Position numbers and translations under genes: made by a program
Part shown: one piece after another, positions 1-8,427 of the stretch
Layout of the letters: each line of letters begins with the position of its first letter
Position numbering within the stretch: position 1 is the stretch's first letter
The notes under the pieces: model-generated
Told to the model about the DNA's origin: nothing
Database searches by the model: none
Seen by the model: the letters and a program-made list of their open reading frames with translations, nothing else
From: Aquipseudomonas guryensis
GTDB lineage: Bacteria; Pseudomonadota; Gammaproteobacteria; Pseudomonadales; Pseudomonadaceae
Assembly (NCBI RefSeq): GCF_014164785.1
Contig: NZ_JACJFN010000005.1
Coordinates: forward strand, 62,001-126,000
Direction of reading: 5' to 3'
Length of the DNA: 64,000 nt

Positions 1-2
1 TG

Positions 3-281
3 CTGGTGCTGAAGATCGATGAGAACCCGGCGCTGATGCTGGAAATGGGCCGCCTGGACGCCTGGTTCAACGGTATTCCCGAAGCCCGCTATTTCTGGGA
101 GAAAGTCGGCAAGCATGAACTGCGCAACAGCCCACCCATGACTGGTAACGATCTCTATCTGGCCTGCTCGCTGGAGTGCGACCCGGACCTGGTGGACAGC
201 CTGCGCCGGCGCCTGCAGCTGATGCAGGAGTCTGGCGAAGTGGCGCGCATCCAGGCCCGCTACGCCCGCTATACCGACTGA
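3..281 (+). CDS. C-terminal part of a periplasmic solute-binding protein (truncated by window edge)
   Basis: The reading frame is open from the first bases of the window to a TGA at 279-281, so only the C-terminal 92 residues or so are visible. The GTG at 6 is most likely internal. The sequence has features of the C-terminal lobe of extracellular solute-binding proteins (SBP_bac_3 type): a segment with D-A-W and G-I-P-E-A-R-Y, a stretch that alternates acidic and hydrophobic residues, and a final helix rich in Arg and Gln that ends in ARYARYTD. Three complete orphan proteins of the same general kind lie at 5196, 14896 and 30791. The ligand cannot be read from this fragment. Confidence 0.6.
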   Translation: MVLKIDENPALMLEMGRLDAWFNGIPEARYFWEKVGKHELRNSPPMTGNDLYLACSLECDPDLVDSLRRRLQLMQESGEVARIQARYARYTD

Positions 282-441
282 ATCGACCAAGCCTTCATCT
301 GCCAGTCATCCGCACGGCAGCCAAAACCGAAGCCATCAGTCGGAATGCAGCTGCACGACACTGGCAGAAACTCACTATTCAAGACCTGCCGCGCCGTGGA
401 AACTGCGCCCGACCACTGCAAGCCACAAGGAAGTTCCTGCC

Positions 442-831
442 ATGCACGCGCAATCACCCGCCGCTACACCTGCCACTCGTCCTGCCTTGCCCAAACTCAA
501 GCTGGTGCTGCATAGCCTGTCACTACTCGCGGCGGCCTTGGTGGCCTACGGTTTCTGGTCCAGCCTGCCGGCTTTCGCTGACGTTTTCAGCAGCTTCGGT
601 GCAGAACTACCCCTATTGACCCAGTTGGTCGTGGATTATCCGCAAGCGGTATGGAACATCCTGCGCAGCAGCCTGGCCCATCAACTGGCCTGGTTGCTGC
701 TATGGGTTGCGGTGCGCGAGCGCTGGGCCCATATCGGCCTGCTGCTCGCGAGCTTGCTGGCCTGGCTCCTGGTTGCCCTGCAGATCGTTGCGGTTTATCT
801 GCCGATTTTCAGTCTCAGTACGGTGGGGTGA
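442..831 (+). CDS. Small hypothetical inner-membrane protein
   Basis: This 129-residue protein starts at an ATG preceded by the ribosome-binding site AAGGAAG. A short Ala/Pro/Thr-rich N-terminus is followed by a hydrophobic segment at about residues 21-45 and two more at about 78-125, so two or three membrane spans are likely. No catalytic motif is visible. It stands alone on the plus strand with about 160 bases on its left and 180 on its right. I do not recognise the family, and the call rests on hydrophobicity and a good start site. Confidence 0.6.
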   Translation: MHAQSPAATPATRPALPKLKLVLHSLSLLAAALVAYGFWSSLPAFADVFSSFGAELPLLTQLVVDYPQAVWNILRSSLAHQLAWLLLWVAVRERWAHIGLLLASLLAWLLVALQIVAVYLPIFSLSTVG

Positions 832-1011
832 GGCGGCACCAGCCGATTCTTGCACCTGACGTGCGGCCACGCCGGCACGCTGCCTGGCTCCCGCAGCAGG
901 CTATGCTTGTTGCAGATGAAGCCTTGCATCCATGCAGGCTCATGCAGCCTGGGAGGTGGTAATGGCCAACGAGCACACAGCGTCCATCCCTATATCACCG
1001 AGGTAAACGCC

Positions 1012-1143
1012 ATGAGCAAGAGTCAGGATTCCCACAAAGAGAGCAAGAAGAAACCGCTCAAGAGCCTTCACGACAAGCGCCTGGCCAAGCGCGAGAAAAA
1101 GCATGGCACCACCCTGCTGGGCAGCCACGCCGAAACCCCTTGA
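1012..1143 (+). CDS. Small highly basic protein of unknown function (43 aa)
   Basis: The ATG at 1012 is preceded by GAGGT at a good distance and opens a 43-residue frame ending in TGA at 1141. The product is very rich in Lys, Arg, His and Ser (for example KESKKKP and KREKKHG) and has no hydrophobic segment, so it should be a soluble, possibly nucleic-acid-associated protein. A GC-rich hairpin lies at 1156-1178, just after the stop. A longer frame can be drawn upstream to 850, but this start has the better ribosome-binding site. Confidence 0.5.
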   Translation: MSKSQDSHKESKKKPLKSLHDKRLAKREKKHGTTLLGSHAETP

Positions 1144-1155
1144 ACCCCAGATAAA

Positions 1156-1178
1156 CCCGGCGCCACCTGGGCGCCGGG
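1156..1178 (+). terminator. GC hairpin after the 43-aa gene
   Basis: A perfect 9-bp stem (CCCGGCGCC at 1156-1164 and GGCGCCGGG at 1170-1178) encloses a 5-base loop 12 bases after the stop codon. No T-run follows, so it is a weak or factor-assisted terminator at best, or an mRNA-stabilising hairpin. Confidence 0.4.
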
Positions 1179-1314
1179 CCTCCTCCCCGCCCGTTCAAAC
1201 CACAGCCCGACAGCTCACAGGTGCCTCCGCGCGCGTGACCGGCTAGAATCTGCCGCCTTATCCGGCGCAGGCCGGACATCGACTTACCCATCCGCAGCAA
1301 GCGAGAGAACCGCC

Positions 1315-2016
1315 ATGGGCGCACAGTGGAAAGCCAAACCTAAAGAAGCCGCAGCCAACGCCAGGGGCAAGATCTTCGGCCGTCTGGTCAAGGAAATCAT
1401 GGTCGCCGCACGCAACGGCGCCGACCCGGACACCAACGCCAAGCTGCGCGTTGCCGTCCACGCGGCCAAGAAAGCCTCGATGCCCAAGGACACCCTGGAA
1501 CGCGCGATCAAGAAAGGCGCCGGCCTGCTCGGCGAGACCGTCAACTTCGAGCGCACCACCTACGAAGGCTTCGCCCCGCACCAGGTGCCGGTGATCGTCG
1601 AATGCCTGACCGACAACCTGAACCGCACCGTGGCGGAAATCCGCGTGCTGTTCCGCAAAGGCCAGATGGGCGCCTCCGGCTCGGTGACCTGGGACTTCAA
1701 CCACGTCGGCATGATCGAAGCCTCCTCCGACAGCGGCGCTGATCCGGAACTGGCTGCCATCGAAGCAGGCGCCCAGGACTTCGAGCCGTCCGATGAAGGC
1801 AACACCCTGTTCGTCACCGAACTGACCGACCTCGATGCCGTGTGCAAAGCCCTGCCGGACCACGGTTTCACCGTCAACTCGGCAAAGATCGGCTACATGC
1901 CGAAGAACCCGGTCAGCGGCCTGAGCGACGCGCAGATGGAAGAAGTCGAAGCCTTCCTCGAAGCCCTCGACAACCACGACGACGTGCAGAACGTCTACGT
2001 TGGCCTGGCTGGCTGA
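1315..2016 (+). CDS. yebC: YebC/PmpR-family regulatory protein
   Basis: The 233-residue product matches the YebC/TACO1 family in length and sequence. It opens with [13 protein letters not shown] and a G-K-I-F segment. The middle has the family's Y-E-G-[FY]-x-P and E-x-L-T-D-N-x-N-R-T elements, followed by G-x-M-G-x-x-G-S-V-x-W-x-F. Members are cytoplasmic proteins. Some bind DNA (PmpR of P. aeruginosa represses a quinolone-signal gene) and others act on the ribosome as translation factors, so the exact role here is open. Pseudomonas genomes often carry more than one copy, and this one does not sit beside ruvC, the common partner of the main copy. A purine-rich GCGAGAGAACC precedes the ATG. 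Confidence 0.88.
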   Translation: MGAQWKAKPKEAAANARGKIFGRLVKEIMVAARNGADPDTNAKLRVAVHAAKKASMPKDTLERAIKKGAGLLGETVNFERTTYEGFAPHQVPVIVECLTDNLNRTVAEIRVLFRKGQMGASGSVTWDFNHVGMIEASSDSGADPELAAIEAGAQDFEPSDEGNTLFVTELTDLDAVCKALPDHGFTVNSAKIGYMPKNPVSGLSDAQMEEVEAFLEALDNHDDVQNVYVGLAG

Positions 2017-2020
2017 TTCA

Positions 2021-2209
2021 TTGAGTCGCCAGCAATACCATGCTGACCACGCCGCGCGCGCCCAGAGCGAAGCGCGGCGCCTGCTCGACCAGCGTGCGGT
2101 TCTCGGCCCGCGCTGGCTGGCCTGGGTCGCCTCCGAGCTGTACCAGCTCAGCCCACCCGAGTTTGCCAACATGGTGCGCCGCGAGCTGGAACGGCAAAGC
2201 GCCGGTTGA
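2021..2209 (+). CDS. Small conserved-type hypothetical protein (62 aa)
   Basis: A TTG codon 4 bases after the yebC stop opens a 62-residue frame ending at 2209; an alternative TTG at 2000 overlaps yebC. The product is charged and helical, rich in Ala, Arg and Gln, with a central W-L-A-W-V-A-S-E-L-Y segment and a C-terminal R-R-E-L-E-R-Q. It is probably translated with yebC. The start is uncertain because no strong ribosome-binding site is visible. I do not recognise the family. Confidence 0.45.
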   Translation: MSRQQYHADHAARAQSEARRLLDQRAVLGPRWLAWVASELYQLSPPEFANMVRRELERQSAG

Positions 2210-2417
2210 ATCCCGCCCTACGACCATCCGCCTGCGCCGCCGATAATCGCGACTGATTCTCAGGTGTGCCGCAACATTGATCTCCGACAACACGCGCCGC
2301 CGGCCACGCCGCAACAATGCGCGACATAAGCGTGTGCGGCCAACGAGCCCATCCTCCTTCTTCCTTGCGTGTAGACCCGACCACCGCCGCCATCCGGCGC
2401 CCGCCAGAGGTTTACCC

Positions 2418-2753
2418 ATGAGCATCACATCCGCCAGCATCTGCGCCGCTGCCGACGCCCTGCAGGGCTTTGTCGGCTTCAATGCGAAAACCGGCCAGTA
2501 CATCGTGCGTTTCAGCGAGGACTCCTTCGGCCTCGATGTACCGGGCGAGAGCATCACCCCCACCAGCGAATTCGTCTGGACGCCGCTGCCCGGCGGCGTC
2601 ATGCGCCTCAGTCGCGAACGCCTGCAATTGCTGGTCGCACAGAACATCGACGACCGCCTACACCTCGGCGAGGCGCTGCATGTCTACCTGCGGCGCAGCG
2701 ACCTGCCGGAAATCAGCGCGGAACGGCGCGTACTGCCCAGGGCTTCGGCCTGA
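2418..2753 (+). CDS. Hypothetical cytoplasmic protein (111 aa)
   Basis: The ATG at 2418, preceded by AGAGG, gives a 111-residue soluble protein with no signal peptide or membrane span. It has a Gly/Phe-rich first half (F-V-G-F-N-A-K-T-G-Q-Y) and a C-terminal half rich in Leu and Arg that ends in L-P-R-A-S-A. The frame extends upstream to 2277, but the sequence there is low in coding character. No family is recognised. It lies about 90 bases before the amidohydrolase gene, in the same direction. Confidence 0.55.
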   Translation: MSITSASICAAADALQGFVGFNAKTGQYIVRFSEDSFGLDVPGESITPTSEFVWTPLPGGVMRLSRERLQLLVAQNIDDRLHLGEALHVYLRRSDLPEISAERRVLPRASA

Positions 2754-2843
2754 CCGAAACGACGGCACATTCATCGCTTTCGCCACCTGTCCGCCAGCTC
2801 CGTGACTCCTATGCTGTGAGCACAACAATAAGGAGTGGCACGC

Positions 2844-4583
2844 ATGTTCGATGTGCTGATCAAGAACGGCCTGTTTTTCGATGGCACCGGCGCGCCGGGC
2901 GTGCTGCGCCACCTGGGTATCCGTGCCGGCAAGGTGGCAGCGATCAGCGCCACGGCGCTGGACGAGAGCGGCTGCGCCGAGGTGATCGACGCCAGCGGCC
3001 AGTGGCTGCTGCCCGGCTTCATCGACATGCACACCCACTACGACGCCGAGCTGGTGGCCGCGCCCGCGCTCAAGGAGTCGGTGCGCCACGGGGTGACCAC
3101 GGTGATGATCGGCAGCTGCTCGATCAGCATGGTGCTGTCCGGCGCCGAGGACTGCTCGGACCTGTTCACCCGCGTCGAGTCGGTGCCACGCGAACATGTG
3201 CTGCCGTTGCTGCAGTCGCGCAAAACCTGGAACAGCGCCGCCGACTACGTGGCCTTCCTCGACCAGCACCCACTGGGCCCGAACATCTGCTCCTTCCTCG
3301 GCCACTCCGACCTGCGCGTGGCCGTACTCGGCCTGCAGCGTGCGGTGGATGGCAAGGTACGCCCCAGCCAGGCGGAGCTGCAGCGCATGGCCGATCTATT
3401 GGAGGAAGCACTGGACTCCGGCCTGCTCGGCCTCTCCAGCATGACCAACCCCTGGGACAAGCTGGACGGCGAGCGCGAGCGCTCCAAGTCGCTGCCCTCG
3501 GTGTATTCCACCTGGCGCGAATACGCCTGGCTTAACCGCGTGCTGCGCCGTCGCGGGCGCATCCACCAGGGCGCGCCGAACCTGGTGAGCAAGCTCAACG
3601 TGTTCGCCTACCTGTGGGAAAGCATGGGGCTGTTGCGCCGACCGCTGAAGACCACGCTGATCACCCTGATGGATGTGAAGGCCGATCCGTGGCTGGCGCC
3701 GATCCTCGGCCCGCTGACGCGCTGGCTGAACCGCCTGAGCAACGCCGACTTCCGCTGGCAGACCCTGCCGGTGCCGTTCGAGACCTATGCCGATGGCATG
3801 GAGTTCGTCGTCTTCGAGGAATTTCCCGCCGGCCAGGCCGCCCTGCACCTGGCCAGTCAGGACCTGCGCAGCGAGCTGTTCCGCGATCCAGCCTACCGCC
3901 GCCAGTTTCGCCAGGATGTCGACAAGCGCTTCGGCCCGCGGGTCTGGCACCGCGATTTCGACGATGCCTGGATCGTCGACTGCCCGGACGCCAGCCTGGT
4001 CGGCCACAGCATCGGCGAGCTGGCGCGCCAGCGCGATATGCATCCCGGCGACCTGTTCCTCGACCTGCTGGTATTGCACGGCCCGCGCCTGCGCTGGCGC
4101 ACGGTGATCGCCAATCACCGCCGCGAGGTGGTAGAAAAACTGGTGTGCGAACCGAGCACGCTGATCGGTTTTGCCGACTCCGGCGCACATATCCGCAACA
4201 TGGCCTTCTACAACTTCGCCCCGCGCCTGCTCAAGCTGGTGCAGGACGCCGAGCAGCGCGGCGCGGCGGTGATGCCGATCGAAAAGGCCATCTGGCGCCT
4301 GACCGGCGAGCTGGGCGAATGGTTCGGCATCGACGCCGGCACCCTGCGCGAAGGCGGCCGCGCCGACCTGTTGCTGCTCGACCCACGGCGCCTGGACGAC
4401 AGCCTGGCGGCGTATCAGGAAGCATCAATGGAAGGTTTCAACGGCCTGCAGCGCATGGTCAACCGTGGCGACGCGGTGCGCTGCGTGCTGATCAACGGGC
4501 GCATCGCCTACCGCGATGGCGAGTTCGCCAGCGATCTCGGCCAAGTTCGTGGCTATGGCCAGTTTCTGCGCGCCAGTACTTAG
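2844..4583 (+). CDS. N-acyl-D-amino-acid deacylase-like amidohydrolase
   Basis: This 579-residue protein belongs to the metal-dependent amidohydrolase superfamily, closest in layout to D-aminoacylases, which hydrolyse N-acyl-D-amino acids. The N-terminal strand (VLIKNGLFFDGTG) and the first metal site D-M-H-T-H-Y-D (His63, His65) are clear. Other landmarks are G-H-S-D-L-R near residue 155, F-A-D-S-G-A-H at about 440, and a C-terminal G-R-A-D-L-L-L-L-D-P strand followed by V-L-I-N-G-R. I chose the ATG at 2844 over the in-frame GTG at 2835 because AGGAG at 2831-2835 is well spaced for it. No signal peptide is seen, so it should act in the cytoplasm. The stop overlaps the stop of the convergent next gene by 4 bases. 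The exact substrate is not determined. Confidence 0.82.
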   Translation: MFDVLIKNGLFFDGTGAPGVLRHLGIRAGKVAAISATALDESGCAEVIDASGQWLLPGFIDMHTHYDAELVAAPALKESVRHGVTTVMIGSCSISMVLSGAEDCSDLFTRVESVPREHVLPLLQSRKTWNSAADYVAFLDQHPLGPNICSFLGHSDLRVAVLGLQRAVDGKVRPSQAELQRMADLLEEALDSGLLGLSSMTNPWDKLDGERERSKSLPSVYSTWREYAWLNRVLRRRGRIHQGAPNLVSKLNVFAYLWESMGLLRRPLKTTLITLMDVKADPWLAPILGPLTRWLNRLSNADFRWQTLPVPFETYADGMEFVVFEEFPAGQAALHLASQDLRSELFRDPAYRRQFRQDVDKRFGPRVWHRDFDDAWIVDCPDASLVGHSIGELARQRDMHPGDLFLDLLVLHGPRLRWRTVIANHRREVVEKLVCEPSTLIGFADSGAHIRNMAFYNFAPRLLKLVQDAEQRGAAVMPIEKAIWRLTGELGEWFGIDAGTLREGGRADLLLLDPRRLDDSLAAYQEASMEGFNGLQRMVNRGDAVRCVLINGRIAYRDGEFASDLGQVRGYGQFLRAST

Positions 4584-5005
4584 TAGAAAAACCGTAGCAA
4601 TAGGAAGGCCAGCAGACCGAGCGGGCCGAACATCAGGGTCAGCACATAACACGGCAGCAGCGCCCAGTGGCTGATGCCGGCCAGGGCGCCTTCGTGGCGG
4701 ATGTACAGGCCGACCATCAGGTCGAAGGCGAGGATATGCACCCAGGCCGCCAGCGCCGCCGTCGGCTGGCGCAACAGAGAGAGCACCCCGGCGAGACTGA
4801 AGAAACCCGGCCGCCCGGTACCCGGTTCTGGGCGCTGGCGCAGGGCCACCGCCAGCAACCAGGCATAGATCAGCACCAGCAGCACGACGATGCCCCACAG
4901 CAGCAGCGTGTCGGTGTGGGCCCAACCGGGCAGCAGCACCAACGCCAACCAGCCCAGCAGGGCGATGACGGAACTCAGGATGAACAGCGGTTTGAGCGGA
5001 GCCAT
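4580..5005 (-). CDS. ABA4-like (DUF4281) membrane protein
   Basis: The 141-residue protein has four predicted membrane spans, at about residues 7-27, 37-53, 86-106 and 115-140. It carries the typical motif run of the ABA4/DUF4281 family: W-V-H-I-L-A-F-D-L-M-V-G in the third span and M-F-G-P-L-G-L-L at the end. The plant namesake takes part in neoxanthin formation; the bacterial members have no assigned function. The gene is single and convergent with the amidohydrolase. Confidence 0.75.
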   Translation of the reverse strand: MAPLKPLFILSSVIALLGWLALVLLPGWAHTDTLLLWGIVVLLVLIYAWLLAVALRQRPEPGTGRPGFFSLAGVLSLLRQPTAALAAWVHILAFDLMVGLYIRHEGALAGISHWALLPCYVLTLMFGPLGLLAFLLLRFFY

Positions 5006-5195
5006 GGGCGACCTCGGAGCAGGAGAATGCGCTCAGCCTAGCGTCTGACGCTGCTGCTGCCAGCCAATCAGCCCGCGCTGAATGCCCCATCATGCCCATG
5101 AACCCGGTGCCACACTGATCCAGCTGGGCTGGCATAATGCTCGCCCCAAAATGGAGCGGCTGCCGCTCCGGTTCCGATTGAAAGGATTGCAATCG

Positions 5196-6110
5196 ATGCG
5201 AGCAAGGCGCAAGCCCGCTATAGGTCCGTGGCTGACGGCTTTCCTGCTAAGCGGACTGCTCGGCACTGTCCAGGCCGAGGCCCTGGGCGTGCTGCGTTAT
5301 CCGCGCGCGCCCAGCGGTGAGGAGTACCGCCATGAGTACGCGCTGGCACAATTGCAATTGGCTCTGAACAAGGTCGGCAGCCATCTGCAACCACGCCCAT
5401 CGAAGCAGCCGATGGAACAGGAACGCGCGCTACTGAGCCTGGAAGAAGGTGGCAGTGTCGATGTGGTCTGGAGCATGACCAGCATCGAGCGCGAACGGCG
5501 CCTGCTGCCGGTACGCATTCCGCTCGACAAGGGCCTGTATGGCTGGCGTATCGCCCTGCTGCGTGCCGACCGCGCACAGTTGCTGCGGCGGGTGCGCTCG
5601 CTTGACGATCTGCAGGCCCTCAGCGCCGGACAGGGTCACGACTGGCCAGACACCGCGATCCTGCGCCACAACGGTTTGCCCGTCGTGGTGACCTCCAGCT
5701 ACGACAGCCTGTTCCGCATGCTCGATGCCGGGCGTTTCGATTACTTCCCGCGTGCGGTGATCGAGATCTGGGACGAAGCCAGGCACCGGTCAGATGCGGC
5801 GATCACGGTCGATCGCCATCTGCTGCTGCACTACCCGACTGCCCTGTATTTCTTCTTCTCGCCGCACAACCCCGAGCTGGCCAATAGCGTGCGTAGAGGC
5901 ATGCAGCTCGCGCTGGCCGACGGTTCCTTCGACCGCCTGTTCATGCAGCACTATGGCGCTAACCTGCAGCAGGTGAAGTTCGCCGAACGCCGGGTGCTCG
6001 AACTGGACAACCCGCTGCTGCCCAGCGCTACACCGCTGCAGCAGCGCGAGCTGTGGTTCAGCCCCGCCGACTTGGCGCGCCAGCCTGGCGGCCAAACGCT
6101 ACAGCAGTAG
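5196..6110 (+). CDS. Orphan periplasmic solute-binding protein
   Basis: The ATG at 5196 follows AAAGGA at 5181 and is preferred over the upstream frame to 5082, because it places a signal peptide right at the N-terminus (basic start, hydrophobic core, cleavage near V-Q-A-E-A at about residue 25). The mature part, about 280 residues, resembles the two-lobed solute-binding fold: L-R-Y-P at the start, D-V-V-W in the first lobe, and Y-D-S-L-F-R-M-L-D-A-G-R-F-D-Y-F-P-R near the second hinge. No transporter permease or ATPase is nearby, so it may act as a sensor or pair with a distant system. The ligand is unknown. Confidence 0.7.
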   Translation: MRARRKPAIGPWLTAFLLSGLLGTVQAEALGVLRYPRAPSGEEYRHEYALAQLQLALNKVGSHLQPRPSKQPMEQERALLSLEEGGSVDVVWSMTSIERERRLLPVRIPLDKGLYGWRIALLRADRAQLLRRVRSLDDLQALSAGQGHDWPDTAILRHNGLPVVVTSSYDSLFRMLDAGRFDYFPRAVIEIWDEARHRSDAAITVDRHLLLHYPTALYFFFSPHNPELANSVRRGMQLALADGSFDRLFMQHYGANLQQVKFAERRVLELDNPLLPSATPLQQRELWFSPADLARQPGGQTLQQ

Positions 6111-6122
6111 ACTCCGCCGTCT

Positions 6123-7436
6123 TCAGGGCTGCTTGGCGGCAGGCACTGCAGGAGAGTTGGCCCGCAGCGCCTGGCGGCTATGGGCGCCGAAGTTGCGGAA
6201 CAGCTCAACCAACAGTTGCTCCATGGCTGGATCAGGCTCGCTCTGCGCCAGGCGATTGCTCTCGCTGAACCCCTTGTTTGCTGTGCGCTTGGCCAGCCAC
6301 AGGCCGATCAACTGATCCAGCTCGCCCGCCCGCGCCTGGGATTCGCCCGCGACCACCTGGGCGGCATAATCCGGACCGAAGGCCGGGTAGCGGGCATCCT
6401 GGCGGGTATCGCCGTAGGCGGTGAGCAAGGGATGGTCTGCAGGGCCGTCATGCATCAGCAACTGCATCCGATCGAACTGGTATTGCTCGATGGCCGTATG
6501 CCGATCCGCCACACGCTTGATCGCTGCCTCGCGGTCCTCCGGGTAACCGGCCTCGGCCTTGGCCGCAATCAGCAGCATGCCGCTGGCATCCACGCCTGGC
6601 AGCACGCTGGCATGGTAGGGCTGGGTCAGGTCCTGCAGGTAATGCAGGGCCCAGCCGAGGAAACGGTAGCCCCAGTAGGGATGCCCGCTGGCAAAAGCCA
6701 GCCGCGCCAGGCCACTGTACTGGTAGATGCGCCAGTGCGGCAGGGTGCGCTGCAGGTAAGGCGCGGCGGCGAAGATCAGGCTGGACTCGTGGTAGTAGCC
6801 AATATGAAACGGCGCCTGCGAGGAATACTCGAAGCGCGCATCGCCGAATGGCTGCGTGCCGAAGTTGTAGCGCTGGCCTGCCTCACCCGGATTATCGCTG
6901 AACAGGTTGATATCGTGGCCGTAGTCGGGCTCGTCGGCGGCACTGGCCAGCACCTGCAGGGCGCTGACCGCTTCGCCGGGCTGCAGGGCCAGGTAGCGCC
7001 AGTTGCTCCACGGGCCGACCTTGTGGAACACCAGCACCTCGGCGCTGTTCAGGCTGCGTCGGTTACCCGCATCCTGCCCCGGTAGCTGCTGGACAAAGCT
7101 GGCCAGGCGCACCTCGGGGTTGATGCGCAACGCCTGGATAAAGGCTGCACGCGGCGCCTGCAAGCCTTCGGCACGCCAACGCAGGGCATCCGGACGCGGC
7201 GGATAGGCGGGAAAATGCTCACGGGCAAAGGCTTCCTGCCCATCGAGCAAACGCTCGATGGCCGGCGCCTGCTCGGTAAGGAAAACCTCCAGCGGCTCAA
7301 CCTGCACCTCGCCGGCCAGCTCGGGCAGATCGCGCAGCGCCAGCAGGCTGCCCAGGGCATGATTGGACCAGGCCTGGGCGGTCAATGGCAGGCACGCCAG
7401 CAGCCAGACACAGGGCAACAGAACGGACGGTTTCAC
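6123..7436 (-). CDS. Secreted zinc-dependent phospholipase C / S1-P1 nuclease-fold protein
   Basis: The GTG at 7436 gives a 437-residue precursor with a signal peptide (MKPSVLLPCVWLLACLPL) cut after A-Q-A, so the mature protein would begin with Trp. An N-terminal Trp is a zinc ligand in phospholipase C and P1 nuclease. The motif H-Y-L-Q-D-L-T-Q-P-Y-H (His265, Asp269, His275) has the exact H-x3-D-x5-H spacing of the family's zinc-site helix, and G-H-D-I-N near residue 182 may supply further ligands. At 415 mature residues it is longer than a typical P1 nuclease (about 270) or bacterial PLC (about 250-370). Substrate (phospholipid or nucleic acid) cannot be decided by eye. In-frame TTG (7448) and GTG (7442) codons are alternative starts, but GGGAG lies closest to the chosen one. 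Confidence 0.75.
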   Translation of the reverse strand: MKPSVLLPCVWLLACLPLTAQAWSNHALGSLLALRDLPELAGEVQVEPLEVFLTEQAPAIERLLDGQEAFAREHFPAYPPRPDALRWRAEGLQAPRAAFIQALRINPEVRLASFVQQLPGQDAGNRRSLNSAEVLVFHKVGPWSNWRYLALQPGEAVSALQVLASAADEPDYGHDINLFSDNPGEAGQRYNFGTQPFGDARFEYSSQAPFHIGYYHESSLIFAAAPYLQRTLPHWRIYQYSGLARLAFASGHPYWGYRFLGWALHYLQDLTQPYHASVLPGVDASGMLLIAAKAEAGYPEDREAAIKRVADRHTAIEQYQFDRMQLLMHDGPADHPLLTAYGDTRQDARYPAFGPDYAAQVVAGESQARAGELDQLIGLWLAKRTANKGFSESNRLAQSEPDPAMEQLLVELFRNFGAHSRQALRANSPAVPAAKQP

Positions 7437-7553
7437 TCTCACTCCCAATACGCGCAGGGCCGAAAGTCAGCAAGACTAACCGCGGCACCTGACGCCGACA
7501 CGGACACAGAGCGACAGCCGCGCACACCGATTCGGCCACGCCACGCCCGGGCC

Positions 7554-8402
7554 CTACAGCAGCAATGCGGCTGCCATACCGAGCACCAGCAGCACACCTG
7601 CGCCCAACAGGGCCAGCCGCAGCGGTGCGGGGCCAGCCGGCGCGGCAGCTGCCGGAGTCGGCGCAGCCTGGGCCGCCGCGCGCAACGGGTTGGCGCTTGC
7701 CGTTGGTGCCGTGGCAGCCGGCTTCGCGGTGCTCGGCTTGGGCAGATCGACCGCGCGCATGAACAGCGTAGCGTCTTCGTCTTCGGCCTGCTGCACCTCG
7801 ACCTTGGGCCCGATCACCAGCAACAGCACCGAGCCCATGCGCACCTGGTCACCAGGCTGCAACACCGCGGTATTGGCCTTCGCACCATTGACGAACAGGC
7901 CATTGGCCGAGGCCAGGTCCTTGACCTCGAGCACGTCGTCCTTGAGGAAGAATTCGCAGTGCCGGCGCGACAGCTCGGCATCGCTGAAACACAGTTCGCA
8001 CTTCACCGAGCGGCCGAAGGTCATTGAGCCGTTGACGTGGTACTTCTTGCCTTCGTTCTCGCCCTTGAGCACCTGCAGGAACCAGCGCTGACTGGCCTCG
8101 TTGCGCGGCTTGGCCTTGGCCGGGTCGGTGAGCTGCAGCTCGACTTCGCCGAGGCGCAGGCAATCGTCGGCACGCAACTGGTAGCGGCTGGCAATGCGCT
8201 CCTCGTTGACGAAGGTACCGCTCTCGCTGTCGCAATCGCTGATGAAATAGAGGCCATTCTCCTGGCGGATTTCGGCATGGAACGCCGCAATCCCGACATC
8301 GCCCAGCACCAGGTTGTTGCGCCGGTCCTGACCCAGGGTGAAGCGCTCCTCGACCAACCAGATCGGGGCTTGGCGACTGTCCTTGAAATGCAGTTTGAGC
8401 AT
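7554..8402 (-). CDS. Tail-anchored protein with two FHA domains
   Basis: This 282-residue protein has two forkhead-associated domains, at about residues 15-92 and 108-198. A linker rich in Ala, Pro and Thr (about 220-258) leads to a C-terminal membrane span (about 261-281), so the FHA domains should face the cytoplasm. The second domain keeps the phosphothreonine-binding residues (G-R at 130-131, S-R-R-H at 145-148, V-N-G at 171-173). The first has G-Q in place of G-R and lacks the Ser before His42, so it may not bind phosphothreonine. It follows the kinase gene by 25 bases and is probably a partner or substrate of that kinase. Similar FHA proteins serve type VI secretion, but no such genes are in view. 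Confidence 0.85.
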   Translation of the reverse strand: MLKLHFKDSRQAPIWLVEERFTLGQDRRNNLVLGDVGIAAFHAEIRQENGLYFISDCDSESGTFVNEERIASRYQLRADDCLRLGEVELQLTDPAKAKPRNEASQRWFLQVLKGENEGKKYHVNGSMTFGRSVKCELCFSDAELSRRHCEFFLKDDVLEVKDLASANGLFVNGAKANTAVLQPGDQVRMGSVLLLVIGPKVEVQQAEDEDATLFMRAVDLPKPSTAKPAATAPTASANPLRAAAQAAPTPAAAAPAGPAPLRLALLGAGVLLVLGMAAALLL

Positions 8403-8427
8403 CGTCTAAATCCTGTCGAAGTGGCGA

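Noticed and set aside
176-619. A 147-residue plus-strand frame overlapping the first two genes
   Set aside because: It crosses the end of one real gene and the start of another in a different frame and has no good start.
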